A stretch of 64,000 bases of DNA. Origin: Paenibacillus antri (GTDB taxonomy: Bacteria > Bacillota > Bacilli > Paenibacillales > YIM-B00363). The notes under the pieces were generated by a model, which was given only the letters and a program-made list of their open reading frames with translations, ran no database searches and was not told the origin of the DNA. The stretch lies in the NCBI RefSeq assembly GCF_005765165.1, contig NZ_VCIW01000018.1, positions 109,853 through 173,852 on the forward strand, in the 5' to 3' direction. Positions 1 through 7,972 of the stretch are shown here, in pieces. How positions within the stretch are numbered: the stretch's first letter is position 1; the number at the start of each line of letters is the position of its first letter. The translations under genes were made by a program, and so were the position numbers.

Positions 1-999
1 CAGCTCCTTCGCCGCGCGGTACACGTGATTCGTCACCTGCGTCGGCATGAGCAGCGTCGTCTGCCGGGAGAAGCCGAACTCGAAGCCGGCCCCGGTGCAG
101 CCGACCGACAGGACGCGGCCCATCACCCCGCGGAACCGGCAGCGCCGACACACCTCCTCCGAGAGCTCCAGGAGCACCGTCTCGATGTCGCGCGCCTCCG
201 CGTAATCGCGCGGCAGCGTCATGCCGTGCCCGATCGCCTGCTGCGCCCCTTCGTGCGTGCCCGGCGTCACGGGGGAGTCGTCGATGCCGTGGGCGATGCG
301 CCACAGCACCTCGCCGTTGATGCCCCACTTCCGCTTCAGCGTCTCGACGGGCGTGCGCGCGAGGTCTCCGATCGTGTAGATGCCCATCCGGTTCAGATGC
401 CGCATCATGCGGCTGCCGACGCCGAACATGCCCTGCACCGGCACCTTCCACAGCTTCTCCTCGACCTCCGCCTTCCGCAGAACGTATACGCCCGCCGCGT
501 TCTTCTTCGCGAACTGGTCGCACGCCATCTTCGCCAGCACCTTGTTATCGCTGATGCCGACGCGGGCGTAGACGCCCGTCTTCTCGAGAATTTCGCGCTG
601 CATGCGCCGCGCCGTCTCTTTCGCGTCCCCGCCGTGGAGGTGGAGGCTGCCGGTCAGCTCGCAGAACTGCTCGTCGATGGAGAAGGGCTCCACCGCATCC
701 GCGTACCGCTCCAGAATGCGCGTAATCTGCATCGAGACGTCGATGTACGTCTGCATGCGGGGACGGACGACGATCAGGTCCGCGCACTTGTTCAGCGCCT
801 CGCCGAGCCGCTCCGCCGTCGTCACGCCGTACCGCTTCGCGATCGGACAGGCGGCCAGCACGATCCCCGAGCGGATCTTCGGGTCCCCGGCCACCACGAC
901 CGGCTTGCCCGCCGTCTCGGGTCGGCACGCCTTCTCGACGCTGGCGTAGAAGCTCTGCATGTCGGCCATCATGACGATGCGGCCTCCGCTATGATTCAT
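1..999 (-). CDS. Y-family (DinB/UvrX-type) translesion DNA polymerase, 3' end outside window
   Basis: Error-prone Y-family polymerase that copies past DNA lesions. The 333 visible residues begin with MADMQSFYASVE, which holds the first catalytic aspartate (D13). The second catalytic pair is in the FSIDE motif (D109, E110). The palm and finger regions follow, and a GVGSRMMRHLNRMGI helix-hairpin-helix is visible near residue 200. The ATG at 999 sits about 7 nt after AAGGTG; upstream alternatives hit a stop. The C-terminal little-finger domain lies beyond position 1, so DinB (Pol IV) cannot be separated firmly from the UvrX/YqjW branch; the motif style leans towards the latter. Two LexA-like boxes flank the promoter, so SOS induction is inferred. 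Confidence 0.85.
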   Translation of the reverse strand, partial: MNHSGGRIVMMADMQSFYASVEKACRPETAGKPVVVAGDPKIRSGIVLAACPIAKRYGVTTAERLGEALNKCADLIVVRPRMQTYIDVSMQITRILERYADAVEPFSIDEQFCELTGSLHLHGGDAKETARRMQREILEKTGVYARVGISDNKVLAKMACDQFAKKNAAGVYVLRKAEVEEKLWKVPVQGMFGVGSRMMRHLNRMGIYTIGDLARTPVETLKRKWGINGEVLWRIAHGIDDSPVTPGTHEGAQQAIGHGMTLPRDYAEARDIETVLLELSEEVCRRCRFRGVMGRVLSVGCTGAGFEFGFSRQTTLLMPTQVTNHVYRAAKEL

Positions 1000-1029
1000 C
1001 GGTCATCACCTTACCTGGGCAGAAAAATA

Positions 1030-1043
1030 AGAATGTACGTTCG
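1030..1043. promoter_or_regulatory. LexA (DinR)-like operator box 1, downstream of the promoter
   Basis: On the minus strand it reads CGAACGTACATTCT. It has the same single core mismatch to the Bacillus SOS box as the upstream copy. It lies about 30 nt before the polymerase start codon. Confidence 0.5.
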
Positions 1044-1059
1044 GGGGCGGTTACGACTT

Positions 1060-1088
1060 ATTATACACCGAACATATATTCTTATCCA
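1060..1088 (-). promoter_or_regulatory. Predicted sigma-A promoter of the Y-family polymerase gene
   Basis: On the minus strand, TGGATA (1083-1088) and a perfect TATAAT (1060-1065) are separated by 17 bp. The spacer contains one LexA-like box, and a second lies just downstream of the -10. Confidence 0.6.
1069..1082. promoter_or_regulatory. LexA (DinR)-like operator box 2, inside the promoter spacer
   Basis: CGAACATATATTCT matches the Bacillus SOS box consensus CGAACNNNNGTTCG except for A in place of the core G and the final base. It lies between the -35 and -10 of the polymerase promoter, where repressor binding would block RNA polymerase. Confidence 0.6.
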
Positions 1089-1100
1089 GAGGCGAAATGG

Positions 1101-1391
1101 TCAACGGAACAGATTCCACATTTTGATCAGGTGCAGCGGGTTGTTCGGATCGAGCTTCTGATCGAGCACGAAGCGGATAACGTTCTCCTTCTGCGCGTCC
1201 GTCAGCTTCTCGTCGAGCGCCTTGCAGGCGAGGCCCAGGAGCCGCTTCACCGTCGAACGGCTCTGGAGGTCGGCCTTCGTCACGGTGCCGACCGCGGTTT
1301 TAAGCCGTTCCTTCGCCGCGGGATCTTTCAATTTCGTCTTCACGCGGTCCACCATCTGAACGCTGATGCCGTACTTTTCGTATGCGGGCAC
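1101..1391 (-). CDS. spoVIF: Stage VI sporulation protein F (SpoVIF-like)
   Basis: Small 96-residue sporulation protein resembling SpoVIF (YjcC), a late sporulation factor required for coat assembly in Bacillus under sigma-K/GerE control. The sequence is basic and mostly helical, with a KERLKTAVGTV and STVKRLLGLA core typical of the family, and no membrane segment. Translation starts at a GTG (1391) about 9 nt after GGGAGG. It stands alone between the SOS polymerase and recG, and a terminator separates it from recG. The identification rests on remembered family resemblance and size; the sequence itself has no catalytic motif. Confidence 0.65.
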   Translation of the reverse strand: MPAYEKYGISVQMVDRVKTKLKDPAAKERLKTAVGTVTKADLQSRSTVKRLLGLACKALDEKLTDAQKENVIRFVLDQKLDPNNPLHLIKMWNLFR

Positions 1392-1492
1392 TCGAATCGC
1401 CTCCCGGGGTACAAACTACGATACCTATTGTATGTGGGGAGGCGGCGGAACCTGCTTTTTCGTTCAGGAAAAAGGTTTCGTAACGCAAACAA

Positions 1493-1513
1493 GGCGGCCC
1501 CCAAGGGACCGCC
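1493..1513 (-). terminator. Stem-loop after recG
   Basis: On the minus strand GGCGGTCCC pairs with GGGGCCGCC around a TTG loop, followed by a weak T-rich stretch. It lies about 14 nt past the recG stop. Confidence 0.55.
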
Positions 1514-1526
1514 CCGTCGTAACCGC

Positions 1527-3578
1527 CTAGTCGATCAAATCGCCGTCCAAAATTTGCTCCCGGGCGAGCAGCGCCCGCAAATCGGCGTACGCCGCGCTCG
1601 TCCAGAACGTATCGCCCCGCACGAGCTCCGCCGCATCGTCGCGCGCCGCTTCCAGCGCCGCGAAGTCCGCCGACGGGTCGGCGAGCCGAAACTCCGGCGC
1701 GCCGCTCTGCTTCGTGCCGAAGAAGTCGCCGGGTCCCCGCAGCTCGAGATCGCGGCGCGCGACCTCGAAGCCGTCGTTCGTCTCCGTCATGACGCGCATC
1801 CGTTCGCGGCCTTGCTCCGACTTCGGATCGGCCACGAGCACGCAATACGACTGATGCGCCCCGCGCCCGACGCGGCCCCGCAGCTGGTGCAGCTGCGACA
1901 GGCCGAACCGCTCCGCGTCGTACACGACCATGACCGTCGCGTTCGGCACGTCGACGCCGACCTCGATGACCGTCGTCGACACCAACACGCCGACGTCGCC
2001 CGCCGCGAACCGGCCCATGACGTCGTCCTTCTCCGACGCCGTCATCCGGCCGTGCAGCAGCCCGACGGCCGCCGGCGGAAACACCGCCTGCAGCTGCGCG
2101 TACATGTCGAGCGCGTTCTGGAAGTCGAGCTTGTCCGACTCCTCGATGAGCGGACAGACGATGTACGCCTGCCGGCCCGCGGCCATCTCCCGCCGAATGA
2201 GATCCAGCACCTCGTCCATGCCCGAGTGCTTCACCCACGTCGTGCGGATCGGCAGCCGCCCCTTCGGCAGCTCCCGCAGCGTGGAGACGTCCATGTCCCC
2301 GAACGCCGTAATCGCGAGCGTGCGCGGGATCGGCGTCGCCGTCATCGTGAGCACGTCCGGATGCAGCCCCTTGCGGCGCAGAATGCTGCGCTGCGCCACG
2401 CCGAACCGGTGCTGCTCGTCCGTGACGACGAGCCCGAGTCCCCTAAAATACACGTCCTCCTGGATGAGCGCGTGCGTGCCGACGACGATGTCGACGAGTC
2501 CGCTCTGCAGGCTCGCGAGCACGTCGCGGCGCTCCCGCTCGCGGAGCGAGCCGATCAGGAGCCCGACCTCGATGCCGTACGGCTCGAATAAGCGCCGCAG
2601 CGACTTCGCGTGCTGCTCGGCCAAAATTTCGGTCGGCACCATCAAGGCTCCCTGCAAGCCGCCGCGAACGCAAGCGTACAGCGCCACGGCGGCGACGATC
2701 GTCTTGCCCGCGCCGACGTCGCCCTGCAGCAATCGGTTCATGCTGTGCGGCGACTCCAGATCCTTCAAAATTTCGGCGATAACCTTCTTCTGCGAATCGG
2801 TCAACTCGAACGGCAGCGCCCGCACGAAGCGCCGCACCTCCTCGCGGTCGAATCGGTGCGGGACGCCTTCCTTGCGCCGATTCGCCCAGGCGCGGTACGC
2901 CTGAATCTTGAGCTGGAACAAAAACAGCTCCTCGTAGACGAGGCGCCGCCGCGCGTCCGCGCCCGACACGGCGCCGCCCGGCTGGTGGATGCCGCGGACC
3001 GCGTCGCGCCGCGGCAGCAGCCGGTACTTCCGGACGAGCTCCGGCGGCAGCAGCTCCGGCATCGCGTCCCCGAACTGGTCGAGGGCCGTCGCAATCGTCT
3101 TGCGCATCCAAGGCTGCGTAATTTCGCCGCCGACGGCGTAGACCGGAATGACGGAGCCGGCCTTCTGCACCCGCGAATTCGGAAACTCCGTGCCGGATAC
3201 CGTCAGCTGTTTGCGGGCCTTGTCCCATTTGCCGGTCAGCACCGCCTCCCCGCCGTACGGAAGCCGATCCTTCAGGTAATGCTGATTGAACCATACGGCG
3301 GTGAACAAAATCGAGCCGGAAGCCGCCTTGCACACCATGCGCGTCTTCTTGCCGAACCGCTGCACGTTCGGCTCGCTCATGACGACGGCGGACACCGTCG
3401 CCTTCTCCCCGTCCGGCGTCTCCTCCAGCGGGCGGATGCGGAAGTCTTCGTACCGGATCGGGAACGAATCGAGCAGCGCGCCGACGGAAAAAATCCCGAA
3501 GGAAGCAAGCTCTCGCGCCTTGGCTTCGCCAACGCCGCGCACTTGTTCCACCGGGATCGCGTACAAATCTTGCGTCAT
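1527..3578 (-). CDS. recG: ATP-dependent DNA helicase RecG
   Basis: Branch-migration helicase that remodels stalled forks and Holliday junctions. The 683 residues match the usual length. An N-terminal OB-fold wedge domain (about 1-180) precedes the helicase core, which shows Walker A GDVGAGKTIVA, the DEQH box in VTDEQHRFG, SF2 motif III in TMTATPIPRT, and motif VI QLHQLRGRVGRG. The ATG overlaps the fakB stop by four bases (ATGA), so the two are translationally coupled. In B. subtilis recG also ends the yloU-yloV cluster, so this position is conserved. Confidence 0.97.
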   Translation of the reverse strand: MTQDLYAIPVEQVRGVGEAKARELASFGIFSVGALLDSFPIRYEDFRIRPLEETPDGEKATVSAVVMSEPNVQRFGKKTRMVCKAASGSILFTAVWFNQHYLKDRLPYGGEAVLTGKWDKARKQLTVSGTEFPNSRVQKAGSVIPVYAVGGEITQPWMRKTIATALDQFGDAMPELLPPELVRKYRLLPRRDAVRGIHQPGGAVSGADARRRLVYEELFLFQLKIQAYRAWANRRKEGVPHRFDREEVRRFVRALPFELTDSQKKVIAEILKDLESPHSMNRLLQGDVGAGKTIVAAVALYACVRGGLQGALMVPTEILAEQHAKSLRRLFEPYGIEVGLLIGSLRERERRDVLASLQSGLVDIVVGTHALIQEDVYFRGLGLVVTDEQHRFGVAQRSILRRKGLHPDVLTMTATPIPRTLAITAFGDMDVSTLRELPKGRLPIRTTWVKHSGMDEVLDLIRREMAAGRQAYIVCPLIEESDKLDFQNALDMYAQLQAVFPPAAVGLLHGRMTASEKDDVMGRFAAGDVGVLVSTTVIEVGVDVPNATVMVVYDAERFGLSQLHQLRGRVGRGAHQSYCVLVADPKSEQGRERMRVMTETNDGFEVARRDLELRGPGDFFGTKQSGAPEFRLADPSADFAALEAARDDAAELVRGDTFWTSAAYADLRALLAREQILDGDLID

Positions 3579-4435
3579 GCTTCCGCAGGCGTGACGAACA
3601 GTCCGAGCGTGCCCGGACCGACATGCGTGCCGATGACGGGACCGAGCTCGAAATACGACACGTCTTTCACGTCGAACCGCTCCTTCAGCACGCCCTCGAA
3701 CTCCTCCGCCCCGGCGCGCGCGTTCGCGTGCACGAACATCACGTCGATCGACTTGCCGTCGAACTTCTCTTGCAGCAGCTCGACGATCCGCCCCATCGCC
3801 TTCCGGCTGCCCCGCACCTTGTCGACCGGGAAGATGACGCCTTCCTCCGGATCTATCGACAAGATCGGCTTAATGTTAAGCAGCGAGCCGAACACGGCGG
3901 ACGCCTTCCCGATCCGGCCGTTCCGGTGCAGGTACTCCAGCGTGTCCACGAGGAAGTACAGCTGCGTCTGCTCCTTCAAGCTCCGGATGCGAGCGAGGAT
4001 GGCCTCGACGTCCGCTCCGTTCGCGGCCGCCTCCGCCGCCGCGATCGCGAGCATGCCGAAGCCGAGCGACGCGCTCTTCGAATCGACGATATGAATGTTC
4101 GGGTCCCCGCCGAGCAGCGACTTCGCGAGCACGGCGGACTGGTACGTCCCGCTGAAGGCCGAAGACAAATGGATGGAGATGATGACGGTACCCGGCTCCT
4201 CCAGCAGTTTCTTATAGACGTCTACGAAGTCGACCGGCGACGGCTGAGACGTCGTCGGCATCTCTTTCGTACCGGCCAGCTTCACGAAGAAGTCGCTCGA
4301 CGCGAGGGTCACCGAATCCAAGAACGTCTCGTTGCCGAAGTGCACCTTCAGCGGCACCATCTCGATGCCGAGCCGCTCCCGGACGTCTTTCGGCAAATCG
4401 GACGTGCTGTCCACGACGATGCGCACTTTGCCCAT
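3575..4435 (-). CDS. fakB: DegV-family fatty-acid-binding protein, FakB-type subunit
   Basis: DegV/EDD-fold protein of 286 residues that, in characterised FakB proteins, carries a fatty acid to the kinase FakA for phosphorylation. It opens with VRIVVDSTSDLP, the family signature. TTSQPSP, ISIHLSSAFSGTYQ and RNGRIGKA line the lipid-binding pocket in this family. The ATG at 4435 is preferred to a GTG nine bases upstream, because that GTG lies inside the AGGTGA ribosome binding site. It sits 31 bp downstream of fakA and overlaps recG, so kinase and carrier appear to be made from one transcript. B. subtilis lacks this arrangement; it has sda genes here. Confidence 0.88.
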   Translation of the reverse strand: MGKVRIVVDSTSDLPKDVRERLGIEMVPLKVHFGNETFLDSVTLASSDFFVKLAGTKEMPTTSQPSPVDFVDVYKKLLEEPGTVIISIHLSSAFSGTYQSAVLAKSLLGGDPNIHIVDSKSASLGFGMLAIAAAEAAANGADVEAILARIRSLKEQTQLYFLVDTLEYLHRNGRIGKASAVFGSLLNIKPILSIDPEEGVIFPVDKVRGSRKAMGRIVELLQEKFDGKSIDVMFVHANARAGAEEFEGVLKERFDVKDVSYFELGPVIGTHVGPGTLGLFVTPAEA

Positions 4436-4466
4436 ACAGATCACCTCGTTTAAAAATTGGATACCG

Positions 4467-6218
4467 TTATTCCGCGGAGAAGAGGTATGCGTACACGGGC
4501 TGTCCGCCCGGAAGCAGTTCGACTTCTACGTCGGGGTACTGTTCTTCGAAAAAGCCGCGAAGACGGTTCGTCACCGCGTCGTCCGCCGATTCGCCGACGT
4601 AGACGGAGACGATCTCCTCCCCGTCGCTCAGCATGGAGCGCAGCAGCTCGGTGCACGTCTCGTACGGGTCGTCGTTCGACGCGACGATCTTGCCGTCCAA
4701 GATGCCGATATGATCGCCTTCCTTGATGTCGACGCCGTCGATGGACGTATCGCGCACGGCGAACGTCACCTGGCCGGACTTCACGCGCTTCGCGGCGGAG
4801 GACATCGCCTCGCCGTTCCGTTCGAAGTCGGCGCCCTCTTGGAATGCGAGCACCGCGGCGATGCCCTGCTGGATCGTCTTCGTCGGCACGACGATCACTT
4901 GCTTCTCGGCGATGTCTTTCGCCTGGTTCGCCGCCATCACGATATTGGAGTTGTTCGGCAGCACGAACACGCGGTCCGACGGCACGCTGTCGATCGCGTT
5001 CAAGATGTCTTCCGTGCTCGGGTTCATCGTCTGCCCGCCGGACAATACGAAGTCGACGCCGAGACTCGCGAAGATGTCGCTTAGTCCTTCGCCCGCCGCG
5101 ACGGCGATCATGGCGAACGGCTTGCGCGGCGTCTCGACCGCGGCCATCGCCGGCTCGGCGTCCGTGATGACGTCGGTTTCGTAATCCTGCGACAAAATAT
5201 GGCTGTGCTGCTCGCGCATGTTCTCGATCTTAATGCGCGTCAGATCGCCGAATTGCTGCGCGTACGTCATGACCTCGCCCGGATGCTCCGCGTGAATATG
5301 AATCTTTACGAGGTCGTCGTCCGCGACGACGAGCAGCGAATCGCCCATGCCTTCGAGCTTCTCGCGGAACCCGGGCTCTTCGAAGACGACGCCCGGAATT
5401 TTCCCGCCCGGCGTCAGCCGCACGATAAATTCCGTACAGTAGCCGTGTTCGATCGATTCCGTCTCGATGTGCGCCTGAACCGGGGCATGCTTCTCCGCGG
5501 CGCGACGCGCCTGCTCGATCGACTCCGGCGGAATGACGGAGTAATCGGTCTTCGGCCCCCCGGCCGCGACCGGCTCGACGATCGAGGCCGCCGCCGGAAC
5601 TTCGCCGGACAGGACGGCATAGAAGCCCTCGTATACGAATACGAGACCTTGGCCGCCGGAATCGACGACGCCGACCTGCTTCAGCACCGGAAGCAAGTCC
5701 GGCGTGCGGGCGAGGGCGAGCTTCGCCGCCTCCAGCGTGTCCCGCATGACGGCGACGACGTCTCCGCCGCGGCGCGCGCTTTGGATCGCCGCCTTCGCGG
5801 CTTCCTTCGACACGGTCAGAATCGTGCCTTCGACAGGCCGTACGACGGCGGCGTACGCCGTCTCCACGCCTTGCTGCAGCGCTTGCGCGAATTGCGCGGC
5901 ATCCGCCTTCTCGAGCGTAGCGACGCTCTTCGAGAAGCCGCGGAACAGCTGCGACAGGATGACGCCCGAATTGCCGCGCGCGCCCATCAGCAGCCCCTTG
6001 GCCATGACCTCGGCCGATCGGCCGAGGTGAGGAGAAGTCCTCTTCTTGAGTTCGTCCACTCCGGAGGTGAGAGTTAGATTCATGTTGGTGCCTGTGTCCC
6101 CGTCGGGAACGGGGAAGACGTTCAGGGCGTTCACTCGCTGCACGTTCGCGTGTAATCGTTCGGCTGCGGCCAACGCCATGGACGTAAACTCCGCTCCGTC
6201 AATAAAGCGCTTACTCAA
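4467..6218 (-). CDS. fakA: Fatty acid kinase catalytic subunit FakA (YloV, DhaK/DhaL-like)
   Basis: DAK-family kinase that phosphorylates fatty acids held by FakB, feeding PlsX/PlsY phospholipid synthesis. The 583 residues include an N-terminal DhaL-like ATP domain with NVFPVPDGDTGTNM (metal and ATP binding) and LLMGARGNSGVILSQ. A middle region and a C-terminal DegV-like domain with FVLPNNSNIVMAA follow. Translation starts at TTG (6218) behind AAGGAG. It lies 17 bp after yloU, the same pairing as in B. subtilis, and just upstream of fakB. Confidence 0.93.
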   Translation of the reverse strand: MSKRFIDGAEFTSMALAAAERLHANVQRVNALNVFPVPDGDTGTNMNLTLTSGVDELKKRTSPHLGRSAEVMAKGLLMGARGNSGVILSQLFRGFSKSVATLEKADAAQFAQALQQGVETAYAAVVRPVEGTILTVSKEAAKAAIQSARRGGDVVAVMRDTLEAAKLALARTPDLLPVLKQVGVVDSGGQGLVFVYEGFYAVLSGEVPAAASIVEPVAAGGPKTDYSVIPPESIEQARRAAEKHAPVQAHIETESIEHGYCTEFIVRLTPGGKIPGVVFEEPGFREKLEGMGDSLLVVADDDLVKIHIHAEHPGEVMTYAQQFGDLTRIKIENMREQHSHILSQDYETDVITDAEPAMAAVETPRKPFAMIAVAAGEGLSDIFASLGVDFVLSGGQTMNPSTEDILNAIDSVPSDRVFVLPNNSNIVMAANQAKDIAEKQVIVVPTKTIQQGIAAVLAFQEGADFERNGEAMSSAAKRVKSGQVTFAVRDTSIDGVDIKEGDHIGILDGKIVASNDDPYETCTELLRSMLSDGEEIVSVYVGESADDAVTNRLRGFFEEQYPDVEVELLPGGQPVYAYLFSAE

Positions 6219-6235
6219 TTCGACATTCTCCTTCC

Positions 6236-6595
6236 TTATGATGAAACGCGAACTCCTTGAACGAAAATGTTGACGAAGTCGACATGCAGGCCGACGATAT
6301 CGTTCAACACGTATTTCACTTTCGATTGAATGTTATGCGCCACTTCGGAAATCTTCGTACCGTAACTGACGATAATATACAAGTCGATATGCACGACATC
6401 CGCTTCGCGTCGCACGTCGACGCCTCGTCCGAGATTGTCGCGGCGAAGCAGTTCGGCGATGCCGTCTTTCAGCTTGTTCTTGGAGGCCATTCCTACAAGT
6501 CCATAACATTCCAGAGCCGCGGAGCCGGCGATCGTCGCGATGACTTCGTCGGTGACGTACACTTTCCCTCTTTCCGTGTCCAATTGAATGGGCAT
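6236..6595 (-). CDS. yloU: Asp23/Gls24 family envelope stress protein (YloU)
   Basis: Small 119-residue Asp23/Gls24 protein. Members are cytosolic, often membrane-associated, and linked to envelope or alkaline stress; YloU is genetically tied to fatty acid metabolism through its neighbour. VTDEVIATIAGSAALECYGLVGM and DLYIIVSYGTKISEVAHNIQ are the family core. GAAGGAGAGG lies directly upstream of the ATG. It heads the yloU-fakA-fakB-recG transcript, diverging from rpmB. Confidence 0.92.
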   Translation of the reverse strand: MPIQLDTERGKVYVTDEVIATIAGSAALECYGLVGMASKNKLKDGIAELLRRDNLGRGVDVRREADVVHIDLYIIVSYGTKISEVAHNIQSKVKYVLNDIVGLHVDFVNIFVQGVRVSS

Positions 6596-6692
6596 CTATA
6601 ACCTCTCCTTCATGGTATGTAATATTATGGACTAAACCTCATTGTACTATATTAGACCAAAGAAATAAATGCAATCCCCCAACAACTTCGCG

Positions 6693-6722
6693 TTGACTGG
6701 CGCCCATGCCATATGCTATATT
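6693..6722 (+). promoter_or_regulatory. Predicted rpmB promoter
   Basis: TTGACT (6693-6698), an 18-bp spacer and TATATT (6717-6722), with a TGC extended -10 directly before the -10 box. Confidence 0.65.
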
Positions 6723-6758
6723 AATAACTATGTTTGCCACGGAAGGGTGGTGTCTGCA

Positions 6759-6947
6759 ATGTCCAGAGTATGCTATATTACCGGCAAGAAGCCGGGGTCC
6801 GGCAACCACGTATCGCACGCGAACAACCGCAACCGCCGTTCGTGGGGCGTGAACGTCCAGAAGGTACGGATTCTTGTGAACGGGAAGCCGAAGCGCGTGT
6901 ACGTGAGCACTCGTGCGCTGAAATCGGGGTTAATCACCCGCGTATAA
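6759..6947 (+). CDS. rpmB: 50S ribosomal protein L28
   Basis: Structural protein of the large ribosomal subunit, 62 residues. [16 protein letters not shown] and [12 protein letters not shown] are standard L28 motifs. The reading frame is open further upstream, but alignment and an AGGGTGG site about 10 nt before it set the ATG at 6759. It is monocistronic, with its own promoter and a strong hairpin after the stop, and faces away from yloU as in Bacillus. Confidence 0.96.
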   Translation: MSRVCYITGKKPGSGNHVSHANNRNRRSWGVNVQKVRILVNGKPKRVYVSTRALKSGLITRV

Positions 6948-6966
6948 TTTCAAACACGCCGCTGAC

Positions 6967-6999
6967 AAGAGGAGGATGCTTACGCATCCTCCTCTTCTT
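6967..6999 (+). terminator. rpmB terminator
   Basis: A perfect 13-bp stem (AAGAGGAGGATGC with its complement) closes a TTAC loop and is followed by a short T-rich run, 20 nt past the rpmB stop. Confidence 0.75.
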
Positions 7000-7040
7000 G
7001 TCGTATGTATCGCTGCTTGTTTCTTTTCGAAAAGGACAAA

Positions 7041-7059
7041 AAGCACCGTTCAGGTGCTT
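7041..7059 (-). terminator. spoVM terminator
   Basis: On the minus strand AAGCACC/GGTGCTT closes a five-base loop and is followed by TTTTTG. It lies about 40 nt after the spoVM stop. Confidence 0.75.
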
Positions 7060-7098
7060 TCATCGATGTTCCCCAAATGGCGCCCACGGAAACCCTTG

Positions 7099-7179
7099 TC
7101 AGTTTTTGTTAAAAGCGTTTAACAAAGTTTTCACGAATCCGCCTAAGAATTTAGGTAGTTTGATTGTATAAAACTTCAT
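7099..7179 (-). CDS. spoVM: Stage V sporulation protein M, membrane-curvature-sensing peptide
   Basis: Amphipathic peptide of 26 residues, the same length as in B. subtilis. It inserts shallowly into the convex forespore membrane, anchors SpoIVA for coat assembly, and inhibits FtsH. The N-terminal half MKFYTIKLPKFLGGF is identical to the B. subtilis sequence as remembered, including Pro9, which is important for curvature sensing. The C-terminal half (ending NAFNKN) is more diverged. A strong GAGGAGGGG site lies 5 nt before the ATG. It is between rpe and rpmB as in Bacillus, but thiN is missing in between. AATACAAT (minus strand, 7251-7258) could be the -10 of a sigma-E promoter; this is inferred. 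Confidence 0.95.
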   Translation of the reverse strand: MKFYTIKLPKFLGGFVKTLLNAFNKN

Positions 7180-7308
7180 CTCTACCCCTCCTCGCAAAGT
7201 TTCCGCCGCTCACGATTCCGTACGTTCCCCACTACAAGCCTTATAGCCCTATTGTATTCAGGGATTCCGGAAATGTGCCTACTTTCCTTCCGAGGGACAA
7301 AAATTTGT

Positions 7309-7971
7309 TCAGAGGGCCGCGTCGGCGCGCAGCTCGGCCATCGCCTTCGCGCGATCGCGCACGCCGAAGACGGAGCTTCCCGCGACGAGCACCGAGGCTC
7401 CCGCCTCCGTGACGAGGCGCGCCGTGCCTTGCGCGATGCCGCCGTCTACTTGAATGGCTACGCGGCCGTCCAAGCCGTCCTCGCGGATCCATTCGCGGAG
7501 CGCCGCGATCTTCTTCAGCGTCGAAGGGATGAACGCCTGACCGCCGAAGCCGGGATTCACCGTCATGACGAGCACGAGATCGATGTCCGCCAATACCGGC
7601 CGCACCCATTCCGCGGGCGTCGCCGGGTTCAATGCGACGCCGGCCTTCACGCCGCGCGCCTTGATCGTTTGAATCGTCCGATGCAGATGCGCGCATGCCT
7701 CGACATGCACGGTCACGCCGTCCGCGCCCGCGTCCACGAACGCGTCGACGTACGCTTCGGGCTTCTCGATCATCAGATGCACGTCCATGAACAGCGACGT
7801 GCGCGGCCGAAGCGCTTCGACCACGAGCGGGCCGAACGTAATGTTCGGCACGAATTTGCCGTCCATTACGTCCAGATGCAGCCAATCCGCGCCGCCTTGC
7901 TCGATATCCCGCACTTCCTCCGCGAGCGTCGCGAAGTTGGCGGCGAGCAGCGATGGAGCGATGATCGCCAT
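7309..7971 (-). CDS. rpe: Ribulose-phosphate 3-epimerase
   Basis: Interconverts ribulose 5-phosphate and xylulose 5-phosphate in the pentose phosphate pathway. This complete 220-residue TIM barrel has the metal and catalytic motifs HLDVMDGKFVPN, VNPGFGGQAF and VDGGI. The gene starts one base after the rsgA stop, and its CGGAGGT site lies inside the end of rsgA, indicating one transcript. In B. subtilis thiN would follow; here spoVM is the next gene. Confidence 0.97.
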   Translation of the reverse strand: MAIIAPSLLAANFATLAEEVRDIEQGGADWLHLDVMDGKFVPNITFGPLVVEALRPRTSLFMDVHLMIEKPEAYVDAFVDAGADGVTVHVEACAHLHRTIQTIKARGVKAGVALNPATPAEWVRPVLADIDLVLVMTVNPGFGGQAFIPSTLKKIAALREWIREDGLDGRVAIQVDGGIAQGTARLVTEAGASVLVAGSSVFGVRDRAKAMAELRADAAL

Positions 7972-7972
7972 A

